NCBI GenBank assembly: GCA_001599915.1
Contig: BCIG01000016.1
Span: 310,001 to 374,000 of the forward strand
Source of the DNA: Symbiotaphrina buchneri
Taxonomy: Eukaryota; Ascomycota; Symbiotaphrinales; Symbiotaphrinaceae
DNA: 64,000 bases
Direction of reading: 5' to 3'
This document shows positions 45,474 through 57,846 of the stretch, one piece after another. Position numbers and translations under genes: made by a program. Under the pieces are notes generated by a model, which searched no databases, had not been told where the DNA came from, and saw only the letters and a list, made by a program, of their open reading frames with translations. How positions within the stretch are numbered: the first letter of the stretch is position 1; each line of letters starts with the position of its first letter.

Positions 45474-48400
45474 ATGGGCGAGCTTTTTGATGTTTTTGAG
45501 GATCAGCCTCAAGCACCTACCAAAGCTTCCCCGGATTCCAAGGCAAAGCCCAAAAAAGACAAGAACAAGAAAAGGCAGGCAAATGGCGAGTCCAAGCATG
45601 AGGATGGCTTCGCCATCAGCCCAGAGGGAGCCTGGACATCGTTATCGACTCCCGAACCTCAAGCACATGTTGAGCCTACGAACGGACACTTAGAGGGTCA
45701 TGAAGATCAGCCGGACACAAAGCGTCAACGGCGCGAACCCGAAGCGGACCCTGTAGTAACAGATTCTTTCGAGACAGAACAGTCCAGGGAAGTTGCAGCA
45801 TCCGCGGGCTTGCAGGCCACAAAAGAGGGTGCTGCTGTTGTCCTGTCACATCAGGTTCGGCATCAAGTTGCTCTTCCGCCAGACTACGATTATATTCCTA
45901 TCTCCGAACATCAACCTCCTGAGAAACCGGCCCGGACTTGGCCCTTTACGCTCGATCCATTCCAACAAGTATCGATCGCGTCCATTGAGCGCGGTGAAAG
46001 TGTCCTCGTGTCAGCGCATACTAGTGCTGGCAAGACTGTCGTTGCAGAGTATGCCATCGCACAATGTCTGCGGAACAATCAGAGAGTCATCTATACGAGC
46101 CCAATAAAAGCGTTGAGCAACCAGAAGTACCGCGAGTTTTCTGCTGAGTTTGGAGATGTGGGTTTGATGACTGGAGACGTTACAATCAACCCAACGGCGA
46201 CGTGTCTCGTTATGACGACTGAGGTACGAGCTTCATCAGATCATCTTTGGGAAGCTGGTAGTGCTGACGGGTCCAGATTCTGAGGTCGATGCTTTACAGA
46301 GGCTCCGAAATCATGCGCGAGGTGGCCTGGGTGGTTTTCGATGAGATACATTACATGCGTGACAAATGTAAGCTCTCAGGCAAAACAAGGCTTCACCAAC
46401 ATATGTTAATTATTTAGCGCGCGGTGTCGTATGGGAAGAGACCATCATATTGCTTCCTGACCAAGTGCGATACGTCTTTCTGTCGGCTACAATTCCGAAT
46501 GCCATGCAGTTCGCGGAATGGATCACGAAGACCCATAACCAACCTTGTCACGTCGTTTATACAGACTTCCGACCTACGCCGCTTCAACACTATTTCTTCC
46601 CTGCTGGAGCGGATGGTATCCATCTAATCGTGGATGAAAAGGGAGTCTTTCGCGAGGATAACTTCCAGAAGGCTATGACGTCAATAGCAGACAAGCAAGG
46701 AGATGATCCGGCAGATGCAATGGCAAAGAGGAAGGGTAAAGGCAAGGACAAAAAGCTCAACAAATGCGGTACCAAAGGCCCTTCGGACATCTACAAGATC
46801 GTGAAAATGATTATGATGAAGAGCTACAACCCCGTCATCGTCTTTAGCTTCAGCAAGAGGGAATGTGAGGCATACGCTTTACAAATGAGCTCTCTTGCCT
46901 TCAATGACGACTCGGAGAAAGCCATGGTGGCGAAGGTCTTCAACAGTGCTATCGAAATGCTCTCCGAAGAGGACAAGGCCTTGCCTCAAATCCAACATAT
47001 CTTGCCCTTACTGAGGCGTGGTATAGGAGTCCATCATTCCGGTCTCTTGCCAATCTTAAAAGAAACCATCGAGATCCTCTTTCAAGAAGGGCTTATCAAA
47101 GTCCTGTTCGCTACAGAGACATTCTCCATCGGGTTAAATATGCCGGCCAAGACCGTAGTGTTCACAAGTGTCAGGAAATTTGATGGTGTAACACAGCGAT
47201 GGGTAACGCCGTCAGAGTTCGTGCAAATGTCAGGGCGGGCCGGTCGAAGAGGCCTCGATGATCGTGGGATAGTGATCATGATGATTGACGAGAAGATGGA
47301 GCCAGCCGTTGCCAAGGAAATTGTCAGGGGAGAGCAGGATAAGCTGAACTCGGCTTTCTATCTCGGCTACAATATGATCTTGAACCTTATGAGAGTGGAG
47401 GGTATATCTCCAGAATTTATGCTGGAGCGCTGTTTCTACCAGTTTCAGAACACTGCCAGTGTCTCGGGGCTCGAAAAGGGTAAGTCAAGTGCATTGTGAT
47501 GATTATGATTGATGACATCTAACGATCTTTTTAGAGTTGAAAGAGCTGGAGGACCAGAGGGCTGGCATTCAGATCACTGATGAAGCTGTTATCAAAGATT
47601 ATTATGAGCTCCGGCAGCAGTTGAGCACATACACAAAGGATATGCAGGAAGTTATAACTCATCCCAACTACTCACTCCAGTTCATGCAGCCTGGCCGTCT
47701 TGTTCGGATCAAATACATGGATTACGACTTTGGATGGGGAGCGGTTGTCAATTTCTCACAGCGTCGAGTGGGAAAGAACCAGAAACAGGAAGATCTGAGC
47801 CCCCAGCAGTCTTATGTGCTGGATGTGCTTCTCCAGGTTGCAGAGGGCACATCTACCGGCACACAGACTCACAAGGACCTACCGGAAGGAGTGTGCCCCC
47901 CCGCAGATGGCGAGAAAGGAAAAATGGAGGTCATCCCGGTCTTACTTTCCTGCGTTGAGTCCATTGGCCATGTTAGGATATTCCTGCCGAAAGATCTGAA
48001 ATCAGCAGAACAGCGGAATACGGTTCGCAAATCATTGGAAGAAGTAAAAAGGCGTTTCCCGGATGGTATCGCTGTGCTCGATCCAATCGAGAACATGGGC
48101 ATCACGGACGAGTCGTTCAAGAAACTGCTCAGGGTATGAAGCGCCACAAAAGCAATCCGCTCAACGCTAACGTTCTGGTACAGAAAATCGAGGTCCTAGA
48201 AGGGCGCTTGCTGGCAAACCCCTTACACAATTCTCCTCGGCTGCCTGAATTGTACAACCAATACGCGGAGAAAATGGAGCTTGGTGCCAAGATTAAGGAG
48301 ATTAAGAAGAAGATCACCGCGGCTCTTTCGATCATGCAGTTAGACGAGCTGAAATGCAGGAAACGGGTCTTACGTCGCTTGGGCTTCATTAACGAGTCCG

Positions 48401-48979
48401 ATGTTGTCCAACTAAAGGCTCGAGTGGCTTGCGAGATCAGTACGGGTGACGAGCTACTGCTGAGCGAACTGCTCTTCAATCGCTTCTTCAATGAGCTCAC
48501 CCCCGAACAGTGCGCGGCTGTGTTAAGCTGCTTCATCTTCGAAGAGAAAAGTAACGAGACGCCCCAGCTTCGAGAAGAACTGGCCAAGCCATACAGAGCG
48601 ATACAAGCACAGGCGCGTATCATCGCTAAGGTGTCACAGGAAAGCAAGCTGCCTCTCAACGAGGAAGAGTACTTGCAGACCTTCAAATATCAACTAATGG
48701 AGGTGGTCTATGCTTGGGCTCACGGGTCCTCTTTTGCTCAAATATGGTGAGTCCGAACCCTTAGAAGAGCGAGGGATGGGTGGCTCATGAATCTGCAGTA
48801 AAATGACCGATGTGTACGAGGGCAGCTTGATTCGGCTCTTTCGGCGGTTAGAGGAGCTGCTTCGGCAGATTGCGCAGGCCGCCAAGGTGATGGGCAGTGA
48901 GGATCTGGAGCAGAAGTTTGAGGTAGCCCTTACAAAGGTCCGAAGGGACATTGTGGCGGCTCAGTCACTGTATCTATGA
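45474..48979 (+). CDS. MTR4: Exosome RNA helicase Mtr4
   Basis: Six exons (45474-46223, 46277-46367, 46418-47479, 47535-48133, 48184-48746, 48799-48979) give 1081 residues. Order: charged N-terminal tail, Walker A AHTSAGKT (about 180), [29 protein letters not shown] (from exon 2), [40 protein letters not shown], then the KOW/arch insertion after [12 protein letters not shown] and a C-terminal helical domain ending in [19 protein letters not shown]. Mtr4 is the Ski2-like 3'-5' helicase that feeds structured RNA to the nuclear exosome within TRAMP. The upstream frame before 45474 opens without ATG. A 7-bp hairpin lies in the 3' region. Confidence 0.96.
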
Positions 48980-49876
48980 GCTTTTTTTGGGTCGTTGTCG
49001 CATCTGGGGGGCGCCTGACATATTACGATCTGCTGTTTTCCGCCCATTTTCAGGGTCGTGCGGTTGACAGCGCTGTGCTGCGCATTTCCGCTGCCTCTTC
49101 CAGAATACTGGTCATCGGGACGGTCGAGGGTTTGGGAGATATCCGACCGTAGATAATGATGCCATTCTTGAAGCTGCTAATCTATAAAATAAGTCTATCG
49201 AGTGTTTGATGCGCACCCCACAGCCCTGTTCTATGGCTCAACGAGGGGTGACCTACAGGCACAAATGCGGTCTAGCGGTTACGGTTACTATGGGGAGGCG
49301 TGAAATGCCGTACATAACGTACTGGACTTGATGACTTCTTGATGTGTTTGTATCCGGAAGTTGCCGACCATACCTTTGGTACTTCATCCTTCGTACTTTG
49401 TCTTTGGTCCTCGTCACGCTTCTGTCTTACACGGCTACCGTAGCCACACTTAACTCCGAGCATCACCCCGAAGATACCTGAGCTAATGTATCTTTACCTT
49501 ACCAAATATACTCAAGGTACCTTAGGTAAGGTATGTCGTAGCTCACTACCAAGGTACGAATACTTTGTACTCAGTACGCTGAACCTGCTCTTTGCCTCTT
49601 CTCACCGCTCCACCGTCTACTACCTGTCAGAACGTCCGTCCATTGCACAGCTTGGATCTTCCATCCAGCTGTTCTTCTTGCAAAAGGATGCACTCGGCCT
49701 GACTGCCCTACCTTCAAAGCTATCTTCTTCGCTGGGTGGCCTTTCCCTTACACTCTAGCCTCTTCCCAAGGCCCCTAGACATTCACGACCCCAACACGTT
49801 TCCTCTGCTCGTTCATCACCCATAACGTTCAGGGCATCAGAAAAGGCTTCTAGGCCGTCATCGAATCCCCGTACCG
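48980..49876. promoter_or_regulatory. MTR4 3' region and STS1 promoter
   Basis: About 900 bp. ACGGTCG at 49120-49126 pairs with CGACCGT at 49144-49150, a hairpin in the MTR4 3' side. Nearer STS1, at 49368-49557, there are about six AAGGTA/TACCTT cores, including CAAGGTACCTTAGGTAAGG and AAGGTACGAATAC. A frame at 49486-49758 has no family features. Confidence 0.5.
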
Positions 49877-50921
49877 ATGACCACTGTGCTTCCCAGTCCC
49901 GCGTTTCCTTCTGGCTCGCCTCAGTTCGCGCCCGCTCAGTTTCGTAAGAGGCCCTTTGCAGTATTCTTAGAGGGGCTCCCAGGAGCGCTGCAGCTGCCTT
50001 TGTCTGTGCTAACGGATCTTACCAGATTACCCCTCGGCTCTCACCATGGCAGGACGGAAGAGGAAGGCCGATGAAGACATGACTGGAGATGCCGACAACG
50101 ATGACCGAATGTCTGCATCGCCATCCAACTCCCCGGCTCCGGTCTCTAGACAGTTACCACAGTCATCGCAACGCCAGATTAAACGGCCTAAGTCGAGTGT
50201 GGCTGGCCGACCATTAGCTCTTCCTCGCTTGCTCGAGACACTCGATGCTGATGTTATGCGATCAATCTTGCAATCTATCTGCGAGAGACATCCTGCACTC
50301 GGCGGTGAGATTGCGTCATTGGCTCCACGTCCCACTGTGGCTTCGGCATTGGACGTATTGAGTCGCTATGAGTCGTCTCTGAGGGAGGCTTTCCCTTTTG
50401 GTGGTAGCTCCAGCTCCGACTATGCATACAATCGCGTACGGCAGCCTCTGATGAACCTTCTGGACGCCTTGAACGATTTCACCCCGCACTTCCTGCCTCC
50501 CAATGAAACACAGACGGCGACTTCACTCACCTTCCTCGATGAAGGAACTAACATCATCCACCGACTTCCTCAATGGGATACTCGACAACATAATTTACAC
50601 AAAGAGAACGCTTATGAAGAGATAGCCAAAGCATGGGCTTTGGTCATCAAGGAGGCATCAAAGAGAGGGGGTGGGATTATACTGCAATACGGAGGATGGG
50701 ATCAAAAGATCATGAAGCACAATGAACAGTCAGGGGGAAGGATGCAAAGTGCGGTCAGTGAGCTAAGCTCGATCCTAGGCTGGATAGGCAGCGGTCAAGG
50801 ATCTACGAACACCGAGGGAAGCGCCGCCTCCTCGAGTCCAGGTGACCCTGCTTCGATTCGGCAGCAGTTGCTATCCGGCACATATGGGTCAAATTTCCCT
50901 GTACGGGTCGGACCTTGGTGA
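49877..50921 (+). CDS. STS1: Nuclear proteasome tether Sts1/Cut8
   Basis: Two exons (49877-49943, 50026-50921) give 320 residues. The N-terminus is variable and disordered; a basic [10 protein letters not shown] block follows, then RQIKRPKSS. The Cut8 helical domain begins at [22 protein letters not shown] and continues [29 protein letters not shown] and [16 protein letters not shown]. Cut8/Sts1 binds the 26S proteasome and tethers it inside the nucleus or at its envelope. The first exon adds 22 residues; starting at the internal ATG at 50046 would still keep the domain. The two-exon model is preferred because the splice phases agree. Convergent with the Ser-rich unknown. Confidence 0.88.
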
Positions 50922-51456
50922 CATCGTTCCCTCCATTCTCCTGATCAACGGTGCATATTCTACTCTTCATGATACCCCACGGACAGACTACGCTTGCACG
51001 GCTGTTTACATCAATGACCGAATTTTTCTTTCTCATTTTGCACTTCTTCGTGCATGAGTTTCGGTGTTACGGCAGGAATCTCCTCGTGATTCGACGACAA
51101 GGCATTTTGAAGATTAGGCGCACCTCGACTTCATCCAGTCTTTGGACTCTTATCATCCATGCTGGGTAATTATTAAGCTCGGAAACAGAATGTAAATCCT
51201 CTTAACGGACAAATCTTATCGGTGTAATTGTGAAGATGCCTATTACACCACGCTGAAGCCAATGCTGTGTCGGTGACGACAGCTTGTCCATAAGAGCTTC
51301 CCCTTCGAAGGAGTGCACATTGCGCGATCACCTTGCGGGATTGTAGCTAGTCTTTGCAGGGCATATGTTCTGTAGGAGGACAGTGGCGGATAAAGCGTAT
51401 CAGACCATTATCCAGACGAACATTGTCCCCATCTGCTGACAAACGTCCGGTGCCTT
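50922..51456. other. Convergent spacer STS1/Ser-rich unknown
   Basis: About 535 bp of facing 3' regions. No gene, motif cluster or repeat is visible. Confidence 0.5.
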
Positions 51457-52849
51457 CTATTGAGAGGAGGCGTCTCGATCCGCAGCCTGAGACTCACCAG
51501 CCTCTCCGTCGCCCTCTTCTTCATTTACATCGCCCCAGTCGGAATCTCTCCGGCTCCTCGGCGCCGAGGTCCCTGCCTCGCGCGGTCCAACCAGTGAACT
51601 TGAAATGCCAGCGCCAGTGATACTGCCAGTCATGCTGTCAGTCCTTCCGTGACCCAAAAGGCCACTCCTGACGCTACTGCCATCACCGGTGGGCTGCTTT
51701 CCGGCGTAGTAACTATTTCTCTCGCTCGTTAGGGCTGGCGCTGTCCCAGAAGCAGAGTAAACGCTTGCTCTTTCGGTACTTGCAAGACCGGCGAGTCCTG
51801 GTCTGCCATGATGAATGCCGGCGGAGGTGGGGGGGCCAGCAGTCGCTTGTTCGCTAGGGTTCGCACTCAGTACGCTCAGAGGAAGCGATTCTCGACTTCC
51901 GCCCCACAACGAAGAAGGAGCAAGAGCCCGTACTGAGGCATCCGTATCAAAAGAACGCCGCCGTCTGCGCTTGGACGATGATGCCAAGGTAAGAATAGAT
52001 GCATCATCGCTCAGCAAGTTGTTTGCTGTCGCTGTCGTGTAGGTAGTGGGGTGCCCGGGGCCGGGCAGATGCGCCTGAGAAGTCAAATGAGAAGGAATAG
52101 CAGAAGGAGGAGGCGATATAGGAAACTGATGAGAGAATTGTCCAGCTTGTTGCTCTTGTGAACCTTGACCGGCATGAACAGTCGCGGGGGGTTGTGAATT
52201 AGATGTCAAGACGCCAGGTAGCAATGCAGAAGGTGCGGTGGATTGAATCGTGGTAAGGGTTGTTGTCAATGATCTCTCCGATGGTGTAGGAGAGGAGAAA
52301 GTACTACCCGCTCCCCCACCGCTCAAAGCACCTCCAACTGTTGCACTCGTTCCCGCTTTAGAATGTGTCATTTCTGAATGCACCGTATCTCCATGCGTCG
52401 ACACCGTAGGAGCAGCCGATCTATTGCTCACCGTCCTTGGCGGAACACCGTCAGTCGAGAGTGGGACCGATCGCTGACTTGTGCCGATTGAGCTGCAGCT
52501 GCCTCTGCGGCCCGTATAAGGTGTTGAAAAGGAAAGGTGGCCGTTTGTACTTGTGCCATCAGTTTGATCGAGCACTCCTGAAGCTGGATAGGGGCTGTTC
52601 TTCGGGAGGGAGTTCTTCTTGGACTTGTGCATGGAGCCGTGGCTACGCTTGCCGGACCCGTCAGCGTTGGTAGGACTCTTAAGTTGAGTGAGTCGTTTCA
52701 TCCACGATGTAAAGGGACGTCGACGCGTCGATCTGTCTGAAGCAGGGTATTAGTCCGGGTCCTCAGCACCTAGACAGCACTTCCAACAGGAAGGGGTCCA
52801 AGCTTGACAGCTCACCATTGGGCCTGGCAGCGGGCTCTGCGGTCGCCAT
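51457..52849 (-). CDS. Ser/Thr-rich conserved fungal protein of unknown function
   Basis: Two exons (52849-52816, 52736-51457) give 437 residues. I know of no domain. The protein is almost wholly low-complexity Ser, Thr, Gly and Pro, yet has blocks that I recall as conserved in Pezizomycotina: RRPFTSWMKRL near the start, GGVPPR-like VPPRTVSNRSAAPTVSTH, SERSLTTTLTTIQSTAPSALL, NNLLSDDASILTLASSSK followed by a basic RRRRR, and DASVRALAPSSLWGGSRES. It ends acidic. No membrane span is visible, so labels such as cation channel that related entries sometimes carry are not supported. Many Ser/Thr-Pro and RxxS sites suggest phosphoregulation. Divergent from MLH3. Confidence 0.76.
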
Positions 52850-53758
52850 GATTTACCGGCGAGAGGCGCTCAGGCTGGCCCGGATCAGGGTTGCTGCGAT
52901 GGTGGGATACTGGGCGGAGCGGTAGATGTACGGAGCTACCGTCCAGCCGGGCCCCCCTGATGCCCCTGACGACTTGGGCTGGTGATGCGGGTTGAAAGGC
53001 TGAAGTGAAAATTGGCGCGCACGATGGACGTCGGGGCCGTCGACGGTGAGGTGCTGAAAGCTAAAATTGGCGGTAAGGTCGTAACGATGCAGCCGGTCGT
53101 AAAGATGCTCGGAGCACAGTCTGGGCGTGTGTGAGTGCTGACGATGATGACGATGGTGGTGGTGCGCTCCGTACATACGAAGCTATTCGTACTCCCGTAC
53201 TGTAAGAGGTAAGGGAGGTACCTTACCTTTTGTTGGCCTTTTAACGCACGGGGACTCGTACAGATCCGGAATTGGCCTGAACCGGCGAGTCCCAGCTAAG
53301 GTACGGCACCTAAGGTAAGGCGGAACCTTTTTGGCAGGGCTGAGGACTCAGGAGACGTCGAGGCTTGGCCAGTCGGCCTTTGCTGTTTACGGAGTAGGTA
53401 CTCCGTACACCATGTACGAACTACTGTAAAGGTACTCCTCCGTACCTGTGGCCAAGCCCGGATCGCCAAATCCTCCACCACCACGCCTTTTCACCATCCT
53501 AACAGATGGCACGCTTCACCGCGGCTTCCTGACAGGCCCCGCTCTGTTCCAGATCGCGAGACTCCCACTTCTCCAGCGTTTGTCGTTCTTTCCCTTCCTA
53601 GGGAGACGTGCCCATGCGGCAACCAAGCACCCCTCCGGTGACGGCGGTATACAGAACGTGGCACCCGCCATGATAGGCCGCCCTGCAGTTCTTCCTCTGT
53701 TGCAAATCTACTAGTTGTCTATCGGCGGTTTCCCTCTCGTCAATAGGCTTTCAAGAGG
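52850..53758. promoter_or_regulatory. Divergent promoter, Ser-rich unknown/MLH3
   Basis: About 900 bp. Five AAGGTA/TACCTT cores lie at 53218-53435 (GAGGTACCTTACC, GCTAAGGTACGG, CCTAAGGTAAGG), with GTACTCCGTAC-type words around 53398-53445. A frame at 53448-53714 is Pro-rich without family features and is not called. Confidence 0.5.
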
Positions 53759-56700
53759 ATGGAGCCTGGTACGGGGCGGATCTCAGCTCTTCCGCCCCAC
53801 GTTGTCGCACAGATCAAATCGTCGACGACCATTACGTCGCTCAATGAAGCTATCTTAGGCTTGCTATGCAACTCAATCGACGCCCGGGCCACCAAAGTGG
53901 GAATCACTGTAGACTTCAAGCGTGGAGATTGCACCGTGGAAGACAACGGTCTAGGAGTCCTACCTGCCGAATTCCAAGAAGGAGGAGGCCTTGGCAAATT
54001 ATTCTGTGAGTTTGAGACAGGACTGGCTTGCCAGAGCTCCCAACTGACTGGTTGCTATGATAGACACGTCCAAATTCCGTGCAACCTCTTCGACTTATGG
54101 CGGACGCGGCACATTTCTGGCTTCCCTAGGGGCGCTCTCGATTGTCAATATAACCTCACATCACCACCGTTACCGATCAAACAACTGCCTTACAATACAT
54201 GGAGGGGTTATAAGATCTAGGTCGCTCCAAATTCCAGAGCAGCATCACATTGCATTCCGAGACCATGGAACAAGGGTAGTGGTCCGCGATATCTTCGGTA
54301 ATATGCCCGTAAGGGTGAGGCGTCGGACAGAGATCTTCAGTAACACTAATAGGCTAGACACGGAGTGGAATGAGTTGCAAAAAGCAATTCTGGCATTACT
54401 ATTGGCTTGGGCCGGACAAGTGTGTGTGACTGTGCGGGATGCGAATGGAATCAAAGCCCCGGTGTTCCATGATAAAGCAAACGCAAACAGCGCATACCCG
54501 CGGACAGACCTGTCGCAGATGGAAAATGTCAGAAGGATCCTGACGAAGTCCACCATCACTCATCATGTAGGCCAGAAGGTCTGGGTACCTGTGGCTGCGT
54601 CTACTCAGTCGATACAAGTTACAGGCTTCATTTCTCTACAACCCGTACCAACGAAGCAGTACCAGTTCATATCATGCAACATCCATCCATTCCTGCCTGA
54701 GAAAGGGAGTCTCATCATATATGATGATATTAATCGCCTGTTTTCTGCATCTACGTTTGGTAAAGAGTATGATTCTGACGGTAGCGGCGCAGAAATACCT
54801 GAAACAGACAAGAGATACAAGGCTCACGGCCATACTTCAAGACCGCTGAGAGGCGGCCATAAGGGTGTGAATAGGTGGCCAATGTTTGTCCTGCGTCTCG
54901 TACTAAAACAGACCAGTAGCACAAGCGCGGCGCTGGAAGACGAGGTCTTGCACAACGACAATAACATCAGCTCTGTCACAGATATTTTGCAGGTGGTGGT
55001 ACGGCAATTTCTAATGCAAAATCATTTCAAGCCCGCCTCGAGCGTTCAACAAGGGAATGTCACTGGTCTTCGTGGGTTAGACCGCGGTGACGGCCCTCAG
55101 GCCTCGCAGGCGCCTATACTTGAACTTTCACACAGACCGGCGTCTCTTGGTCAAAAACGAGAAGGAGCACGAGTGTCTGTGGTCAGAAATGGGACCCCAT
55201 ATCTGTCTGACCCCGATGGACGCTCGAAGCGGGCCAGGTGGATGGATCCCGGGTCAGCAGGACCCAGTTGTGGCGAGCTTGGCACTGATATCAGGATACC
55301 GTCGTCGCTGAATGAAGATAGACCTCGATCAATTTCAAACCTGAGCGACTTGAGCAAAATGAAGAGTGCGGACTCAAAGTCTAAAGAGCGTCTTTTCACT
55401 CTCGGATTATCTGGCCGATCTAGCGGTGAAGAAACAAGACCGGCTCTTTCTGAGGAGAGCGGAACTTTCTCGTGCCCAAGGAGTAGCTTCCTGCGTGGTG
55501 TTGTAATACATCCGAGCGAGTTAGGACGCCGTACGACGAACATGATCGACGGTGAAATGGAGGATAACCTCCTGCCTGCTCCAGGTAATATCGTCTGCGA
55601 GACCGGTGAAACGGACGACCCGGCGATCACATGGACGAACCCGGTCTCAAAGCTGAGGTATAGTATTAACTCCAGGACCGGCCTGGTAATGTCTGACACG
55701 TCGGGCGTTACCCATTTAGAGAGGCCTTCTGTCAGCAAAGCCGATCTCCTATTGCAAAGGATGTCAACACCTCTGGGGCGGACCGAATTACCTGGTGTCA
55801 TGGGAGTGGGTGATGGAGCGATTCCCTGTATTTTGCAAGAATGGAGTAATCCTGTCTTTCAACCTACAGAAAAGCCCATCGCCAGGTCTGGATGCGGCAC
55901 ATTAGGTCAAGTGGTAGGAGGAGTGGTGCATAATTGCCATAACAACCTTACTGAGGCGGATCTTCAACGTGCATTTGGTCAATATGCTCCGATGCAGTCT
56001 ACTACTATATCGAAAGAGAGCTTGAAGAACGCCAGGGTCATTGCACAGATAGACAGGAAGTTCATCCTCGCGAGTGTGGCGGTGGAACCTGAGGATATCG
56101 GCACAAGAAGTCTTTCAGACGCGGCCCATAACACTCTTGTAGTGATCGACCAACATGCGGCAGATGAAAGATGTCGGCTTGAAGGACTCCTGGACTTTTT
56201 TAAGCCGGCAACAGTCGGCCTTTCTGAATATCATCCTTCCAGGGCTGGGGCAGTACCAGGCGTGTTGACGAGCCCTCTGTCCCCGCATATCAAATTTGAT
56301 CTACCTCAGGATGAATGGGCCCTGTTCAAAGCTGACGCTGCTTATTTTGCCCGGTGGGGCATAATGTACGACATACATCGGGCTGACGCACGTAAGAAAG
56401 CCAACGCCATTACAGTCACCGCATTGCCCCCCGTCATAGCTGGGAGATGTACGGCAGAGCCCAAAGTCCTGATTGATCTGATGCGCAGAGAGCTATGGAA
56501 GAGAAGACAAAACAAGGGGCCATTCGCTAGCAAGCCCACTAAATTCGGCGAGTACAAGTCCGAGAGCCGGAAGGGGGATGGAACGCATCGATGGCTCAGA
56601 GACATCGGACATTGTCCGGAAGGGATCTTGGATCTGCTCAATTCAAGATCATGTCGGAGTAAGCATCCTCTCGAGTGCTTTATCATCGGGTTGTATCTGA

Positions 56701-56951
56701 CATGTACAGGCGCGGTGATGTTCAACGATGAGCTGTCGATGGAACACTGTCGTGCGCTAGTCTCGAGTCTTGCGGAGTGCGCCTTCCCATTTCAGTGCGC
56801 ACACGGGAGGCCTTCGATGACCCCCATTGCTGATGTAAGGTCTGATTTGCTCTCGCAGGAAACGATGGGCTGGTCGGAGCCAGGTTTGGAACCGGGGTCC
56901 ACTGGCATTATATCTGCGTCTACAAAATGGAAGCAAAGGCACCGGGCTTAG
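53759..56951 (+). CDS. MLH3: MutL homologue Mlh3
   Basis: Two exons (53759-54005, 54064-56951) give 1044 residues. The GHKL ATPase has Glu30 and Asn38 (EAILGLLCNSIDA), DNGLG at 62-66, LGKLFYTSK across the intron, and DHGTRVVVRDIFGNMPVR. Where MutL proteins usually have GFRGEAL this one has GGRGTFL (95-101). The middle is a long disordered linker. The C-terminal endonuclease domain keeps the metal motif DQHAADERCRLE at about 777 and FPFQCAHGRPSM near 908-919. Mlh3 pairs with Mlh1 to nick DNA in meiotic crossing-over and to aid mismatch repair. Convergent with RAE1. Confidence 0.92.
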
Positions 56952-57846
56952 TTAGAACCGGATCTTCATAATGGCGTTATATATATGGATTGATTTCCAT
57001 TGAAGACCTAAAATACTGAGCTTTTTGTGCCATCATCTACGGACGTGCCAACCCTACAGCATGGGCTATCATGCTCCCTAGCCTGGCAAGGTCACCGTGA
57101 TGAGCGGAAAGGACACATGGTCTGTACGTAGCGGCCGGGGGGCCATGTGTCATTTACACCGTTCGCGAACCCAATACGCCCAGCATCGAGCAGCCACCAA
57201 GACCTTCAAAGAAAGCACAAAGCGGCAGCCCGGGCAAGCACCAGGATTAGAACGGCGGCGTCCTTCTCGATCACTTGGGAATTTGTTGAGACCATTTGGG
57301 CCCTCATGGGCCAGGTCTCCACAAGGGTATTAACTGGATCTTGACTTTCGATGAAGAAAGAAGAGAAAGAGAAGAGACGACGGACGAGATCGAAGGTTTT
57401 GTTCGTCAAAGTCGGCTAGACTGGATTTGGTTCACTGTGGTGACTTTAAAATGATTACCTAACCTGAGGTGAAGGGTTGGTTGGAGGTACGGTACGATAC
57501 ACCGTACTCAGGACTTCGGTACATAAGACATCTTTCTGGCGCAGTAATGTTATAGATGGACAGCCGACGTAGTCCTTGGTATACAGCAGCTGGAATACTC
57601 GAGTCCTCTGGGATATTCTATAAAGCATTTCTCTCGACCAATGATGCTAGCTATGATACAGCGCGTGGTTCCCCATCGCATGTGCTTCCATTTCCTTTCA
57701 TTCCTGAACGCCATGCAGTCAAAACAGAACCTGGTCTCGAGGTGGTCTACGGATTGATTCCCCGACCAGATGCATCGAGAGATTTTATGCGCTAGCTTTC
57801 CTTTTTCTTTTCTCTTTTCCCGCTGTCACCATTATGGGACTCCCCA
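56952..57846. other. Convergent spacer MLH3/RAE1
   Basis: About 900 bp of facing 3' regions with no supported gene. Near 57486-57512 there is a GTAC-rich patch (GAGGTACGGTACGATACACCG) but no AAGGTA core. Confidence 0.5.

Noticed and set aside
49240-49300. tRNA-like start (GGTCTAGCGGTTAC)
   Set aside because: No matching T-loop, acceptor stem or 70-90 nt cloverleaf could be found downstream.
53448-53714. 88-codon Pro-rich frame before MLH3
   Set aside because: It lies in a motif-rich promoter, shows no conserved features, and has no splice link to MLH3.
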